45,256 nucleotides of DNA from Lysinibacillus sp. ZYM-1 (GCF_001308875.1 NZ_KQ465136.1:1-45256), one strand, 5' to 3'; counted from the stretch's first letter, positions 34,838 to 43,482 are shown. Program-made: numbers and translations. Notes: generated by a model from the letters alone, not told the origin.

Positions 34838-36256
34838 TTAAATATTAGCAAAGATATTAGGCTTTCTGTTTTTTAATGGATTCGTCTGTTCTAAGGCATA
34901 CCCTACATTTAAAATACGTCCTTCTTTAAAGGCAGGTCCTATAATTTGTAGACCAATTGGTAAGTTTCCTTTAAAGCCGCAAGGAACGGAAAGGGCAGGT
35001 AAGCCTGTTAAGTTGCTCGGGCCAGTAAAGCGAATAATATTATCAATTAAATCCACTTTTTTACCGTTTAACTCTGCGAAATCATCACCAATAGTACTTG
35101 CCACAACAGGTAGGGTAGGGGTAATCAGTACATCTATCTGGGTGAAAATCTCAGTAAACTCCTGCTTAATTTGACGGCGTACCTGTTGAGCCTGTAGGTA
35201 ATCAACCGCAGAAGGCAATTCTCCTAGTTCAAATAATAAACGGATATCGTCTCCGAAATCTTGAGGTCTCTTTTGTAAATCTGAATGGTGTATGGCAGCT
35301 GCCTCCGAAAGGGATGTCACAAGCTCGGCCCATTCAGCATATTGTAAGGATGGAAGACGCACTACTTCCACCTTTGCTCCTTGATCCACTAAACTTTGAA
35401 TGCTCGCTCGAACAGCCTTTTCTATGTCAGCATCGACATCTTTAAAGAAGTATTCTTCATTGATGCCAATGACTAAATCCTTGATATTGCCTGATAGCTG
35501 CTGCACATAGTTGTCCGTTGGTACATCGATGCAAGTAGGGTCTCGATGATCAAAACCAGAAATGACTTCAAGCAAGCCCGCTGCATCCTTTACTGTTTTT
35601 GTCATTGGACCGATATGGTCTAAGCTCCAAGCAAGTGGATAACAGCCATATTTACTAACACGCCCATGCGTAGGCTTTAAACCAACAATTCCACAGGCAG
35701 AAGATGGAATACGAATCGAGCCCGCAGTATCAGTTCCTAGTGAGGCAACACTTGCACCAGCTGCAACGGCTGCCCCAGAACCTCCGCTAGAACCACCAGG
35801 AATCTTATCTAAATCCCATGGGTTGCGAACAGGTCCGTAATGAGGGTTGTTATTGGTAATTCCCCAAGCATATTCATGCATGCTTAATTTCCCAGTGAAA
35901 ATAACACCTGCGTCACGAAGTTTTTCTACGACTGTCGCATCATAATCTGAAACGAAGTCCTTATGAATTTTTGAGGACATCGTTGTTATTTTATCTTTAA
36001 AATACAAGTTATCCTTTAAAGCCATAGGAATTCCATGATACATTCCTTTGTATTGGCCTTGGAGAATCTCATTTTCTATTTTTTTTGATTGAGCTAATGC
36101 TTCTTCTCGGTAAAAGGCCATATAGGCATTAATCTTAGGTTGACTTTCCTCAGCAAAGTCCAGAATGGCTTTCGTTAGTTCCACGGGAGATAATGTCTTC
36201 GACTCGAGTAAAGGTGCCAGTTCTTCAACGGATTTTAAATGTAAATCAGTTGTCAA
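34838..36256 (-). CDS. Amidase-signature hydrolase (GatA-like)
   Basis: A 472-aa amidase-signature enzyme. The catalytic triad is visible: Lys81 (MALKDN), cis-Ser156 (PGGSSGGS) and nucleophile Ser180 (TDTAGSIRIPS). The rest resembles the GatA/AtzE group. The chosen start is TTG 36256 (reads MTTDLHLKS), with GGAGGTGAT 4 nt upstream; a longer frame from 36310 would overlap a small upstream gene by 65 nt. The gene overlaps that 61-residue protein by 11 nt. Substrate unknown; no GatB is present, so it is not a tRNA amidotransferase. A role in amide, biuret or ureide breakdown under PucR is inference. Confidence 0.88.
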   Translation of the reverse strand: MTTDLHLKSVEELAPLLESKTLSPVELTKAILDFAEESQPKINAYMAFYREEALAQSKKIENEILQGQYKGMYHGIPMALKDNLYFKDKITTMSSKIHKDFVSDYDATVVEKLRDAGVIFTGKLSMHEYAWGITNNNPHYGPVRNPWDLDKIPGGSSGGSGAAVAAGASVASLGTDTAGSIRIPSSACGIVGLKPTHGRVSKYGCYPLAWSLDHIGPMTKTVKDAAGLLEVISGFDHRDPTCIDVPTDNYVQQLSGNIKDLVIGINEEYFFKDVDADIEKAVRASIQSLVDQGAKVEVVRLPSLQYAEWAELVTSLSEAAAIHHSDLQKRPQDFGDDIRLLFELGELPSAVDYLQAQQVRRQIKQEFTEIFTQIDVLITPTLPVVASTIGDDFAELNGKKVDLIDNIIRFTGPSNLTGLPALSVPCGFKGNLPIGLQIIGPAFKEGRILNVGYALEQTNPLKNRKPNIFANI

Positions 36257-36431
36257 GATGATCACCTCCAGGAATGCTTCGCACAGCGATATCCGCATCA
36301 TCAATCGCAATACCTTCTAGATGGCTGCGAAGTGACTGTATACCTTCCCAGCGTGTTTTTAATAGTTCAAGGTGTTCAGGTTTCGGTGTAATTCCTTTGT
36401 TCTCCAATAATTGTTGAATAGACAAGCTCAT
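36246..36431 (-). CDS. 61-residue amidase-associated small protein
   Basis: Read from ATG 36431 with an AAGGGAGGATC site, the frame gives a 61-aa soluble, charged protein with a helical LLKTRWEGIQSLRSHLEGIAIDDADIAVRSIPGG segment. Its last codons overlap the amidase start by 11 nt. The arrangement (a tiny helical protein followed by an amidase-signature enzyme) parallels GatC-GatA and AtzG-AtzE, where the small subunit is needed for folding or activity. I do not recognise its family by sequence; the partner role is inferred from context. Confidence 0.75.
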   Translation of the reverse strand: MSLSIQQLLENKGITPKPEHLELLKTRWEGIQSLRSHLEGIAIDDADIAVRSIPGGDHLDN

Positions 36432-36758
36432 TAACAAGATCCTCCCTTGAATAATTTTATTATCTAAATAGGTTTCCCTATTAAGACCAATTTCAAAAAA
36501 CACAAAAACTTATAATAGGTAATATAATACTATTATTACAATCATACACTAATAATAGTTTATATCAAATATATTATTTGTAATAGCATAAATATTGTGA
36601 AAAATTTACTATCTAATACATACTAAGACAAGCTTAATTTTCGGAAAGAAATATCCTGTAATCTAGTGCTAGAGTCTGCTCTTTTTACATGCGATTCACA
36701 GTCTATTTACAATCGAAGCGTACAATGGACCATAATAACCAATTGAAGAGGTGCAAGC
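36432..36758. promoter_or_regulatory. Divergent intergenic region
   Basis: A very AT-rich 327-nt region separates the amidase pair (minus) from the EAL gene (plus). An inverted repeat TAATAG (36513-36518) / CTATTA (36530-36535) lies 80-100 bp before the small protein and could bind a regulator such as PucR. Toward the EAL gene, TTTACA at 36684-36689 and TACAAT at 36708-36713 are 18 bp apart and form a plausible sigma-A promoter. No further gene is seen. Confidence 0.4.
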
Positions 36759-37640
36759 ATGGAGTCTGCTGAGGAACAAAGTATAAAAACTAATAACATT
36801 TTTTCCTTTTTAAAATATATGTATGGGCAACATCAAAGCAATACGTTATATATGAAACGTTTAAAAGCATTAAAGCAAATTATTCAACAAAATAATTTAC
36901 ATACATACTTTCAGCCTATTGTGGATTTACAGACACAGCAAACTATGGGATTTGAAGCTTTAAACCGTCCAGTACCCTCAGAATTGTTTAATAGTGTCGA
37001 TCAGTTTTATGAGTTTGTAGGACAAACAGATCGCGTATTTTTATTTGAGTGTTTTTGTAGAAATCTTTCCTTACAACGCTTCAAGGAACGCATGCACAAA
37101 GATTTGGTGGATAAGAACTTTATAGTGTTTCTTAATATACACCCAAATGTATTATTAGATAAAAAATATCACAGTGGAGAGACACTGCAATTATTAAAGG
37201 AACTTGGCATTAAACCCCAGCAAGTAGTCTTTGAATTAACTGAGCGTAGCGCGGTTATAGATTTTGTTGAGTTTGAACGTGTATTATCACATTATCGATC
37301 CCAGGGTTATCGTATTGCGGTAGACGATGTAGGCTCGGGCTACAATAGCTTGAAAACACTTATTTATTTAAAGCCAGAATTTATTAAATTAGATCGTTCA
37401 TTAATTCAATGCATTGACCAAATTAGTGAGCAGCAGCAACTTGTTACATTGTTAATGAAATATGCTGAACAGGCCAAAACTAAAATTATTGCTGAAGGAA
37501 TTGAACGACAGGAAGAACTTGAGTATCTGCATCGTATCGGTATTCACTATGCGCAAGGATATGCGATAGGAAAGCCCGCAAAGGAAATACATTTGGGGAA
37601 AATAAGGGTGGGTGACCATGAAGATTGGGGAAGTCATTGA
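36759..37640 (+). CDS. EAL-domain c-di-GMP phosphodiesterase
   Basis: A 293-aa cytoplasmic protein: about 45 leading residues, then a full EAL domain (46-285). The EAL motif is intact as GFEALNR (64-70). Other active-site blocks are present: FLNIHP, FELTER, DDVGSGYNS, FIKLDRSL, AEGIE and QGYAIGKP. The enzyme is therefore predicted active and should convert c-di-GMP to pGpG. No membrane segment is present. The gene overlaps the next gene, a CBS-GGDEF protein, by 23 nt; fused EAL-CBS-GGDEF proteins of this order occur elsewhere. Confidence 0.9.
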   Translation: MESAEEQSIKTNNIFSFLKYMYGQHQSNTLYMKRLKALKQIIQQNNLHTYFQPIVDLQTQQTMGFEALNRPVPSELFNSVDQFYEFVGQTDRVFLFECFCRNLSLQRFKERMHKDLVDKNFIVFLNIHPNVLLDKKYHSGETLQLLKELGIKPQQVVFELTERSAVIDFVEFERVLSHYRSQGYRIAVDDVGSGYNSLKTLIYLKPEFIKLDRSLIQCIDQISEQQQLVTLLMKYAEQAKTKIIAEGIERQEELEYLHRIGIHYAQGYAIGKPAKEIHLGKIRVGDHEDWGSH

Positions 37641-38568
37641 AAAGGTTCCGTGTATTGATGAATTTGTGAAAAATAAAGAAGTAGATGTGCTTTTTACGAG
37701 TAATCCTTCATTGCGTAGTGTTGTTGTAGTTCGTGATGAAAAACCAATTGGACATATTACACGTACACATTTCTATCAAAAAATAGGTACTCGGTATGGC
37801 TATCATTTATTTATGGGTCGGCAAAATCAACTGATCATTAAAGAAAATCCTTTAATTGTAGATCGAAATATACCTATCACAGAGGTCAGTACTCAAGCAA
37901 TGTCTAGACCTCCGGAGGACTTATATGATGATGTGATTGTAACTAAAAATGACTTATATCATGGAATGGTAAGTATACGGGAGCTGTTGTTAAAGCTCGT
38001 CGACACACAGGTGGCTATTGCCAGCTTTTTGAATCCATTAAGTAGTTTGCCTGGCAATAAATTAATTGATGAAAAGCTAGAAGAAGCATTAAAGCTATCG
38101 CGATTTAGTTTAATATATTTTGATTTAGATCATTTTAAATCTTATAATGACACCTATGGTTTTAATAAAGGCGATAAAATTTTACTGTATTTAACAGATA
38201 TACTCAAAAGACATATATGTGAGGTAGATGTTTTTTTAGGGCATATTGGTGGCGATGACTTTGTGGCGATTTTGCCTCATTATGAGGCTGCCTCGATTTG
38301 CCAGAGAATTATTGATGAGTTTGATGCATGTATTTTGAGTTTTTATGAGTTAGAGGATCTCGAATATATACAAGTTGCTAATAGGGCTGGAAAACTGGAG
38401 CCCTTAACATGCACTACCTTATCGGTTGCAGTTATTACGAATGAACATCAATATTTTGACTCCGTAGAACAATTGTCTAATGCGGTGACGCACGTGAAAA
38501 AACAATGTAAAAAAATCACAGGAAGCTGTTATTTGATTAATAAACAAGAAACCTACTTCGTTCATTAA
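37618..38568 (+). CDS. CBS-domain GGDEF protein
   Basis: A 316-aa protein: a pair of CBS modules (about 1-130, starting MKIGEVIEKVPCIDEFVKNKEVDVLF) and a GGDEF domain (about 160-305). The active-site loop is GGDDF (211-215), a conservative variant, with FDLDHFKSYNDTYGFNKGD intact; a synthase or GTP-binding sensor role is possible. The usual RxxD inhibitory site before the loop is absent (ICEVDVFLGHI). CBS pairs usually bind adenine nucleotides. ATG 37618 is used (AAGGGTGGG upstream), and the gene overlaps the EAL gene by 23 nt. The two may form a heteromeric c-di-GMP switch. Confidence 0.88.
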   Translation: MKIGEVIEKVPCIDEFVKNKEVDVLFTSNPSLRSVVVVRDEKPIGHITRTHFYQKIGTRYGYHLFMGRQNQLIIKENPLIVDRNIPITEVSTQAMSRPPEDLYDDVIVTKNDLYHGMVSIRELLLKLVDTQVAIASFLNPLSSLPGNKLIDEKLEEALKLSRFSLIYFDLDHFKSYNDTYGFNKGDKILLYLTDILKRHICEVDVFLGHIGGDDFVAILPHYEAASICQRIIDEFDACILSFYELEDLEYIQVANRAGKLEPLTCTTLSVAVITNEHQYFDSVEQLSNAVTHVKKQCKKITGSCYLINKQETYFVH

Positions 38569-38584
38569 ACGATGTAGGTTTTTG
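38549..38584 (+). terminator. Terminator overlapping the GGDEF stop
   Basis: AAACCTAC (38549-38556) pairs with GTAGGTTT (38574-38581) and TTT follows. The left arm lies inside the last codons of the GGDEF gene, so the stop codon sits in the loop. Confidence 0.75.
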
Positions 38585-38841
38585 TTAGTGTGTGGGCTTT
38601 CTTGGGTATTAATTCTGTAATCACCTGAGCATTTTAATTGTTTAAAGTAATAATGTTGTCACCAATCAAAGTATTAGTGACTAAAATATCCATACCACTA
38701 AAATAAATAATTATTTTTTGTACAAAGTAAGCCTTATTAAAGTAAATCATTTTATAAACGATTGTTTTAGGTTTTAAGGGCATAATGAAAGGCATGAAAT
38801 CGTTTATATTTTATGAATTTATTAATCTTAATAAAACATAC

Positions 38842-38870
38842 TTGAATTATAGGGATTATGGGTATATAAT
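38842..38870 (+). promoter_or_regulatory. Sigma-A promoter of the cystine symporter gene
   Basis: TTGAAT at 38842-38847, a 17-bp gap, and a perfect TATAAT at 38865-38870, 39 bp before the TTG start. Upstream, 38585-38841 is AT-rich and contains several short hairpins but no recognised leader RNA. Confidence 0.7.
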
Positions 38871-38909
38871 TCGATTACATTATTATAAAACACCTTAGGA
38901 GGCATTCCA

Positions 38910-40304
38910 TTGTCGAATTTACAAATCATTCTTAACGTAGCAGTATTACTTGTGTTCGTTGGAATTTTATATGTTATGAATAAAAAACACGTTAAATTTT
39001 CAAATCGTGTTTTTGCAGGTCTAGGTTTAGGGATTTTACTTGGTCTTGGACTTCATTTTATCTACGGTATAGATTCAGAAGTATTAGCCAAAACAACATC
39101 TTGGTACAATATTATAGGTACTGGGTATGTTAAATTGTTACAAATGGTTGCAATGCCATTAGTGTTTATCTCCATTTTAATTGCCTTTACAAAAATGAAA
39201 ATTGGCAAAAATTTTGGGAAAATGGCAGCACTTATTTTGGCTATTTTAATTGGTACAACAGCTGTTTCAGCAGCAGTAGGTATTCTATCTGCAACGGTAT
39301 TTGATTTAGATGCAACACATATTTTACAAGGTGAAGCGGAAACAGCACGAGGGCAATATCTTGAGGAAAAAACAACTGGTTTAGCAGCACCGGATTTACC
39401 AACACAAATTGTTGAGCTATTCCCAGCAAATCCATTCCTTGATTTAACTGGAGCTCGTTCAACTTCAACAATTGCTGTAGTAATTTTCTCAGCATTCCTT
39501 GGTTTTGCTTACTTACGTGTGGCACGTAAAGATGAAGGAACAGCAGCTACAATCAAAAAAGGCTTAGATGCCATTTATGCCCTTGTTATGGGTGTAGTAA
39601 CTATCATTTTACGTTTAACACCATACGGAATTCTAGCTATTATGGCGCGTACAGTAGCAACATCAGATTTCGGTGCCATCTATAACTTAGGTAAGTTTGT
39701 GATTGCCTCTTATGCAGCTTTAATAATTGTATTTTTAGTACACTTATTAATCTTGACATTAAGTGGATTAAACCCAATTACGTATGTGAAAAAGTCTGCG
39801 GAAACATTATTATTCGCCTTTACGTCACGTTCAAGTGCCGGTACTTTACCGATGAATATTAAAACGCAAACAGGGCGTCTAGGGGTATCTGAGGGTATCG
39901 CAAACTTCTCAGGTTCATTTGGTTTATCCATCGGTCAGAACGGCTGTGCGGGTGTATATCCTGCCATGCTAGCGATTATGATCGCACCAACAGTAGGCAT
40001 CAATCCTCTTGATCCTGTGTTCATTATTACAGTTATCGCAGTAGTTGCGGTTAGCTCGTTTGGTGTAGCAGGAGTTGGTGGTGGTGCAACATTTGCAGCA
40101 ATCCTTGTATTATCAGCTCTTGATTTGCCAGTTGCTCTTGCAGGTGTATTAATCTCAGTTGAGCCTTTAATTGATATGGGACGTACTGCTTTGAATGTAA
40201 GTGGTTCAATGACAGCTGGTGTTACAACAGCTCGTATTACAAAAGAATTGGATACAGAAATGTATAATAATAAAGAATTAGGTGCTCAAGTATCAGACCT
40301 ATAA
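38910..40304 (+). CDS. tcyP: L-cystine/dicarboxylate symporter, TcyP type
   Basis: A 464-aa DAACS-family Na+ or H+ symporter. The helical-hairpin signature AFTSRSSAGTLPMN and the GVAGVGGGATFAAILVLSALDLPV stretch are clear. The sequence, with its KLLQMVAMPLVFISILIAF and ARSTSTIAVV blocks, fits B. subtilis TcyP (463 aa), a cystine importer. Translation starts at TTG 38910 behind AGGAGG at 7 nt. A strong promoter lies upstream. I see no convincing CymR site, although sulfur regulation is expected for this family. Confidence 0.9.
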   Translation: MSNLQIILNVAVLLVFVGILYVMNKKHVKFSNRVFAGLGLGILLGLGLHFIYGIDSEVLAKTTSWYNIIGTGYVKLLQMVAMPLVFISILIAFTKMKIGKNFGKMAALILAILIGTTAVSAAVGILSATVFDLDATHILQGEAETARGQYLEEKTTGLAAPDLPTQIVELFPANPFLDLTGARSTSTIAVVIFSAFLGFAYLRVARKDEGTAATIKKGLDAIYALVMGVVTIILRLTPYGILAIMARTVATSDFGAIYNLGKFVIASYAALIIVFLVHLLILTLSGLNPITYVKKSAETLLFAFTSRSSAGTLPMNIKTQTGRLGVSEGIANFSGSFGLSIGQNGCAGVYPAMLAIMIAPTVGINPLDPVFIITVIAVVAVSSFGVAGVGGGATFAAILVLSALDLPVALAGVLISVEPLIDMGRTALNVSGSMTAGVTTARITKELDTEMYNNKELGAQVSDL

Positions 40305-40315
40305 GAAGATAGAAG

Positions 40316-40349
40316 AACCCCCTTTAAAGGTATACCTTTAAAGGGGGTT
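40316..40349. terminator. Perfect 34-nt palindromic hairpin
   Basis: AACCCCCTTTAAAGGTA and its exact complement form a symmetric hairpin between convergent genes. The following T stretch is weak (GCTTTAT), so termination is probable but not textbook. Confidence 0.7.
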
Positions 40350-40352
40350 GCT

Positions 40353-40667
40353 TTATATTATCTTGACATAAAAATCCTTGCCATTGATTAGCTCAGTAAT
40401 CTCAGTATTAAAGTGTACTTTATAATATTCATAAATATTGTAGGCTAAACCGGAGTGTCCATTTAAATAAGTTCCCTTTTTAATTTCTTTACGTGGGTTA
40501 TGGAAATCAAAATATAAGCGGGAATCCCTATTCATGGAATTTAATATGGCTAGAAATTCTTGTTCTTCAATATGAATGCCACGTGTATACCTACACTCTC
40601 TGCGATACGTATCGTGAGCAACATTTACGGGAGAAGCTTCAAGAATTATTTCTATTTGTTTATTCAA
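40353..40667 (-). CDS. Unrecognised 104-aa protein
   Basis: A small soluble, charged protein with many aromatic residues (RLYFDFHNPRKEIKKGTYLNGHSGLAYNIYEYYKVHF) and no membrane segment or Cys motif. It begins at TTG 40667; AAAGGAG lies 10 nt upstream, supporting expression. I do not recognise the family. It stands alone between tcyP (convergent) and ypsA (100 nt upstream on the same strand). Confidence 0.7.
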   Translation of the reverse strand: MNKQIEIILEASPVNVAHDTYRRECRYTRGIHIEEQEFLAILNSMNRDSRLYFDFHNPRKEIKKGTYLNGHSGLAYNIYEYYKVHFNTEITELINGKDFYVKII

Positions 40668-40767
40668 ATGATGACAGCTCCTTTCGAATTGTGATCAAAA
40701 AGTCAGCTACAAACAATATATTTCATAATACTATTATATAATTGTTAGAAAATTATATCAATTTTTT

Positions 40768-41322
40768 CTACCAGTCTTGTTGTTGTACTTCTTCTGCTAT
40801 AATCTGTAAATCGTAGGCGTTGATCATTAAAAACGTATAGTCATGAGACTCCATAAATTTTTCTGCAAGCCGCTTGATATATTTTGGAGAGCCTTCATTT
40901 TCTTCATCATAAATTAATAATAATCCATCTGTATTTTGAATAATAAATTTATCCTTCTCGATAAATTGCCAAGGTGCTTCGTACGGTTTTTTTGTAACGC
41001 TTGTGACGAAATCTGCTTGGGCAATTAACGTTTGATACTTTTCTTTTTTATGATCCTGCCAATTTTTCTCCTGCTCTAAAAAGGGTGTTATGACTGCATA
41101 TTTTAAGTGAGGAAATTCCTTCTTTAGTATCCATACAACTTCAGCACTCCAAGACTCTACACCTTGTTGACCACTGATAATAACCCATTCAAGGCCTTCA
41201 TCAAGTAGCGTACGTAGACGGTTTTCCAATGCCTTTTTAATGATGCTAATACCAGGATGTTTATCATTAAAAATACCAAGTTCATGTGGCTTATAGCCTG
41301 TAATCATTATGCGTGATAACAA
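40768..41322 (-). CDS. ypsA: YpsA-like SLOG-superfamily protein (DUF1273)
   Basis: A 184-aa protein close to B. subtilis YpsA in size. Diagnostic blocks are ITGYKPHELGIF, LDEGLEWVIISGQQGVESWSAEVVW, AVITPFLEQEKNW and DGLLLIYDEENEGSPKYIKRLAE. SLOG folds bind nucleotides or ligands; YpsA has been linked to cell division and stress in Firmicutes. The start is a TTG (41322 or 41325) behind AGGGGG; the first ATG (41307) would remove the residues preceding ITGYKP. Confidence 0.88.
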   Translation of the reverse strand: MLSRIMITGYKPHELGIFNDKHPGISIIKKALENRLRTLLDEGLEWVIISGQQGVESWSAEVVWILKKEFPHLKYAVITPFLEQEKNWQDHKKEKYQTLIAQADFVTSVTKKPYEAPWQFIEKDKFIIQNTDGLLLIYDEENEGSPKYIKRLAEKFMESHDYTFLMINAYDLQIIAEEVQQQDW

Positions 41323-41396
41323 CAAAATGCCCCCTAAGCTGTATAGTAGTAGTAATAGTATACAGTAGGGGGGCAAGGAAAACGAATGCCGAGATA

Positions 41397-41498
41397 TTAT
41401 CTATTAAAATGCAATAGTGTTAAAATTACTGCTACAGCCGCACAAATACCTAAAAACCACCACGAGTCTGTAAAGTCTTCTTTAGAGTCACTATTCAT
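41397..41498 (-). CDS. 33-aa single-helix membrane peptide
   Basis: ATG 41498 with an AAAGGA ribosome-binding site 9-10 nt upstream opens a frame reading MNSDSKEDFTDSWWFLG then ICAAVAVILTLLHFNR and stop. The acidic N-terminus, Trp pair and one hydrophobic helix are typical of small membrane proteins. It sits between the DUF418 gene and ypsA on the same strand. Function unknown. Confidence 0.55.
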   Translation of the reverse strand: MNSDSKEDFTDSWWFLGICAAVAVILTLLHFNR

Positions 41499-41532
41499 AT
41501 GAAGTAATTCCTTTCTTATATAGCAGTTTGTT

Positions 41533-42678
41533 CTAGTCTTGCTTCACCTGACCAGTCCAAGACCAATTCGTCCATATACGTAAGATTGTTTCAAATGGAC
41601 CACGTTTAAATTTCTTTAAATAGGCAAGGCTGAAAACGCATTGCAAGCTGTAAACTACAATTCCGAATAGGATGCCGCCAAAGACGCCTAGTTTTCCATA
41701 TAATCCAAGACCATAGCCATAAAAAACAGTTGTACAAATGATCGTTTGTAGTAAATAATTGGTTAATGACAGTTTTCCCACGCTCTCGAATGCAGGAGCA
41801 AGAAGCTGTACAGGGCGTGTTTTATAAATTAACGCTGCAAGGCAGACATAGCCAATTGCTAATAATTGAGAGCCGCCCATTAATAAGATGGAAGAAAGAT
41901 TACTTTCTATAAAACTAATACTTTTACATGCGAGACCTATAGGAACTAAGAGTGCACCTATCTTATACCATTTTACTTCCTCATCCATCTTCACAAAGGC
42001 CTGCTTTTTAGCGAGTGCCATACCGAAGAGGAATAGGGGAGCATAGAACATCGGTGCAAAAATTAATAAAATGAAGACGAAGGAAGGATCCTCCATTCCA
42101 GGTACTTCTGCATTTGCTCGGAAATCAAAAATTTCAAAATAGCTTCCATTAGCGTAGACATCATCTGCTTGTTCAATGTAAGTATCCATTTCCTTTTGTT
42201 CCTTTTTAGAGGCTTCCATAGAACCGTACGTCAATGCCGTCGTTAGTACAAATAGAATACTAGCCCAAATAAATAAAGTTTTTGGTTTACGATTAATAAA
42301 TGGAATTAAAAATAACATCATACAACCATAAGAAAAAAGAATATCGCCTTCCCATAATAAAATGGAATGTAATAAGCCGAGAGCAATTAAACCGGTTGCA
42401 CGGCGTAAAATAGACCAGCGGCTTTTATTTTTTTTTCTTCGAATGGATTCAATTAATTTAATAAGCGAGAAGCCGAATAAAATAGTGAAGATGGGCATAA
42501 ATGAGCCTTCAATTACAGTCTTTACAAAATATAAAGCGCCAGTATCTAAGGTAGAAAGATTTTTCAACTCATCTTTGCCATACATCCCAAACTGGAAAAT
42601 CAGCAAATTCGCCATTAAGATGCCAAATAAACTAAACCCACGCATTGTATCAATGAAAGTAACACGATTAGTTGTCAT
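41533..42678 (-). CDS. DUF418 membrane protein (YeiB-like)
   Basis: A 381-aa polytopic protein. The N-terminal FIDTMRGFSLFGILMANL motif, the central repeats and the C-terminal DUF418 region (GKLSLTNYLLQTIICTTVFYGYGLGLYGKLG ... PFETILRIWTNW) are standard for this family, which is thought to include transporters or acyltransferase-like proteins. ATG 42678 has a weak AGGAGAT site. It is divergent from the response regulator at 42781, with a 102-nt shared promoter region. Confidence 0.9.
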   Translation of the reverse strand: MTTNRVTFIDTMRGFSLFGILMANLLIFQFGMYGKDELKNLSTLDTGALYFVKTVIEGSFMPIFTILFGFSLIKLIESIRRKKNKSRWSILRRATGLIALGLLHSILLWEGDILFSYGCMMLFLIPFINRKPKTLFIWASILFVLTTALTYGSMEASKKEQKEMDTYIEQADDVYANGSYFEIFDFRANAEVPGMEDPSFVFILLIFAPMFYAPLFLFGMALAKKQAFVKMDEEVKWYKIGALLVPIGLACKSISFIESNLSSILLMGGSQLLAIGYVCLAALIYKTRPVQLLAPAFESVGKLSLTNYLLQTIICTTVFYGYGLGLYGKLGVFGGILFGIVVYSLQCVFSLAYLKKFKRGPFETILRIWTNWSWTGQVKQD

Positions 42679-42750
42679 TGCGTTTTATCTCCTTAATTGG
42701 TTATCTTATACAAGAATAGTTGAGGAAGCTTATGGTGAAATAATGACTAC

Positions 42751-42772
42751 CTTAAAGTAATCTTAAAAGTAG
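42751..42772 (+). promoter_or_regulatory. Candidate operator between DUF418 gene and regulator
   Basis: CTTAAAGTAAT followed directly by CTTAAAAGTAG are 11-bp repeats with the spacing used by OmpR-family dimers. They lie 9 nt before the regulator start, overlapping its ribosome-binding region. Confidence 0.45.
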
Positions 42773-42780
42773 GTGAGGAA

Positions 42781-43482
42781 ATGCAGAAAGCATCCATTTT
42801 AGTGTTAGAGGATGAACGTGCGATTGCTGAAATGATTGATATCATTTTAAGAAAAGAAGGAATGACAAACATTACATTATGTAACACGATAGAAGAAGCA
42901 AAATCCGAAATTTATACTAAAACATTTGATTTTTATCTTTTAGATATTATGTTGCCGGATGGTAATGGCTTCGATGTGGCGAATATTATTCGGGAAAAAA
43001 GTGATGCTCCTATTTTTTATTTAACAGCTAAAAGCAGTGACGCAGATAAACTTCGTGGTTTTATGAATGGGGCAGATGATTATATTACAAAACCATTTAG
43101 CCCACTCGAGCTTGTTGCTAGGGTGAAGGTACAGTTAGCCCGTTACATGAAGAAAAAGCAAGTCTCAGAAAAGCACCTTTTTACATGTAGTCGTTTTACA
43201 TTCGATATTGATGCAGCAGAAATCACTGTAGAAGGTGTAAAAGAAATCATTAGTGGTCGTTTGTTTCATCTACTGAAATATCTATGCGACAATCCAGGGC
43301 AAGTACTATCGAAAGAGCAAATCTACGAGCGTGTATGGGGAGATTGTTTGTTTGATGATAATACAGTGATGGTACATATACGAAAACTACGGGAAAAAAT
43401 CGAAAAAAATCCTGGAAAGCCAACTTGTATTATAACGGTCAGAGGTATTGGCTATAAACTTGTTGGGGATGTTTCTTCATGA
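42781..43482 (+). CDS. OmpR-family response regulator
   Basis: A 233-aa regulator: receiver domain (acidic LEDE at 9-12, phosphoacceptor Asp55 in FYLLDIMLP, Lys in YITKPF) and winged helix (ISGRLFHLLKYL ... VMVHIRKLREKIEKNPG). GGTGAGG precedes ATG 42781. The last four bases overlap the kinase start (ATGA), so the pair is coupled. I cannot name an orthologue with confidence. Confidence 0.9.
   Translation: MQKASILVLEDERAIAEMIDIILRKEGMTNITLCNTIEEAKSEIYTKTFDFYLLDIMLPDGNGFDVANIIREKSDAPIFYLTAKSSDADKLRGFMNGADDYITKPFSPLELVARVKVQLARYMKKKQVSEKHLFTCSRFTFDIDAAEITVEGVKEIISGRLFHLLKYLCDNPGQVLSKEQIYERVWGDCLFDDNTVMVHIRKLREKIEKNPGKPTCIITVRGIGYKLVGDVSS

Noticed and set aside
34838..36256. GatA subunit of tRNA amidotransferase
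   Set aside because: No gatB and no canonical gatC nearby; the neighbourhood (PucR, EamA) points to a catabolic amidase.
38585..38841. T-box or other leader RNA before tcyP
   Set aside because: No T-box sequence, S-box core or terminator/antiterminator pair could be found; only an ordinary sigma-A promoter is clear.
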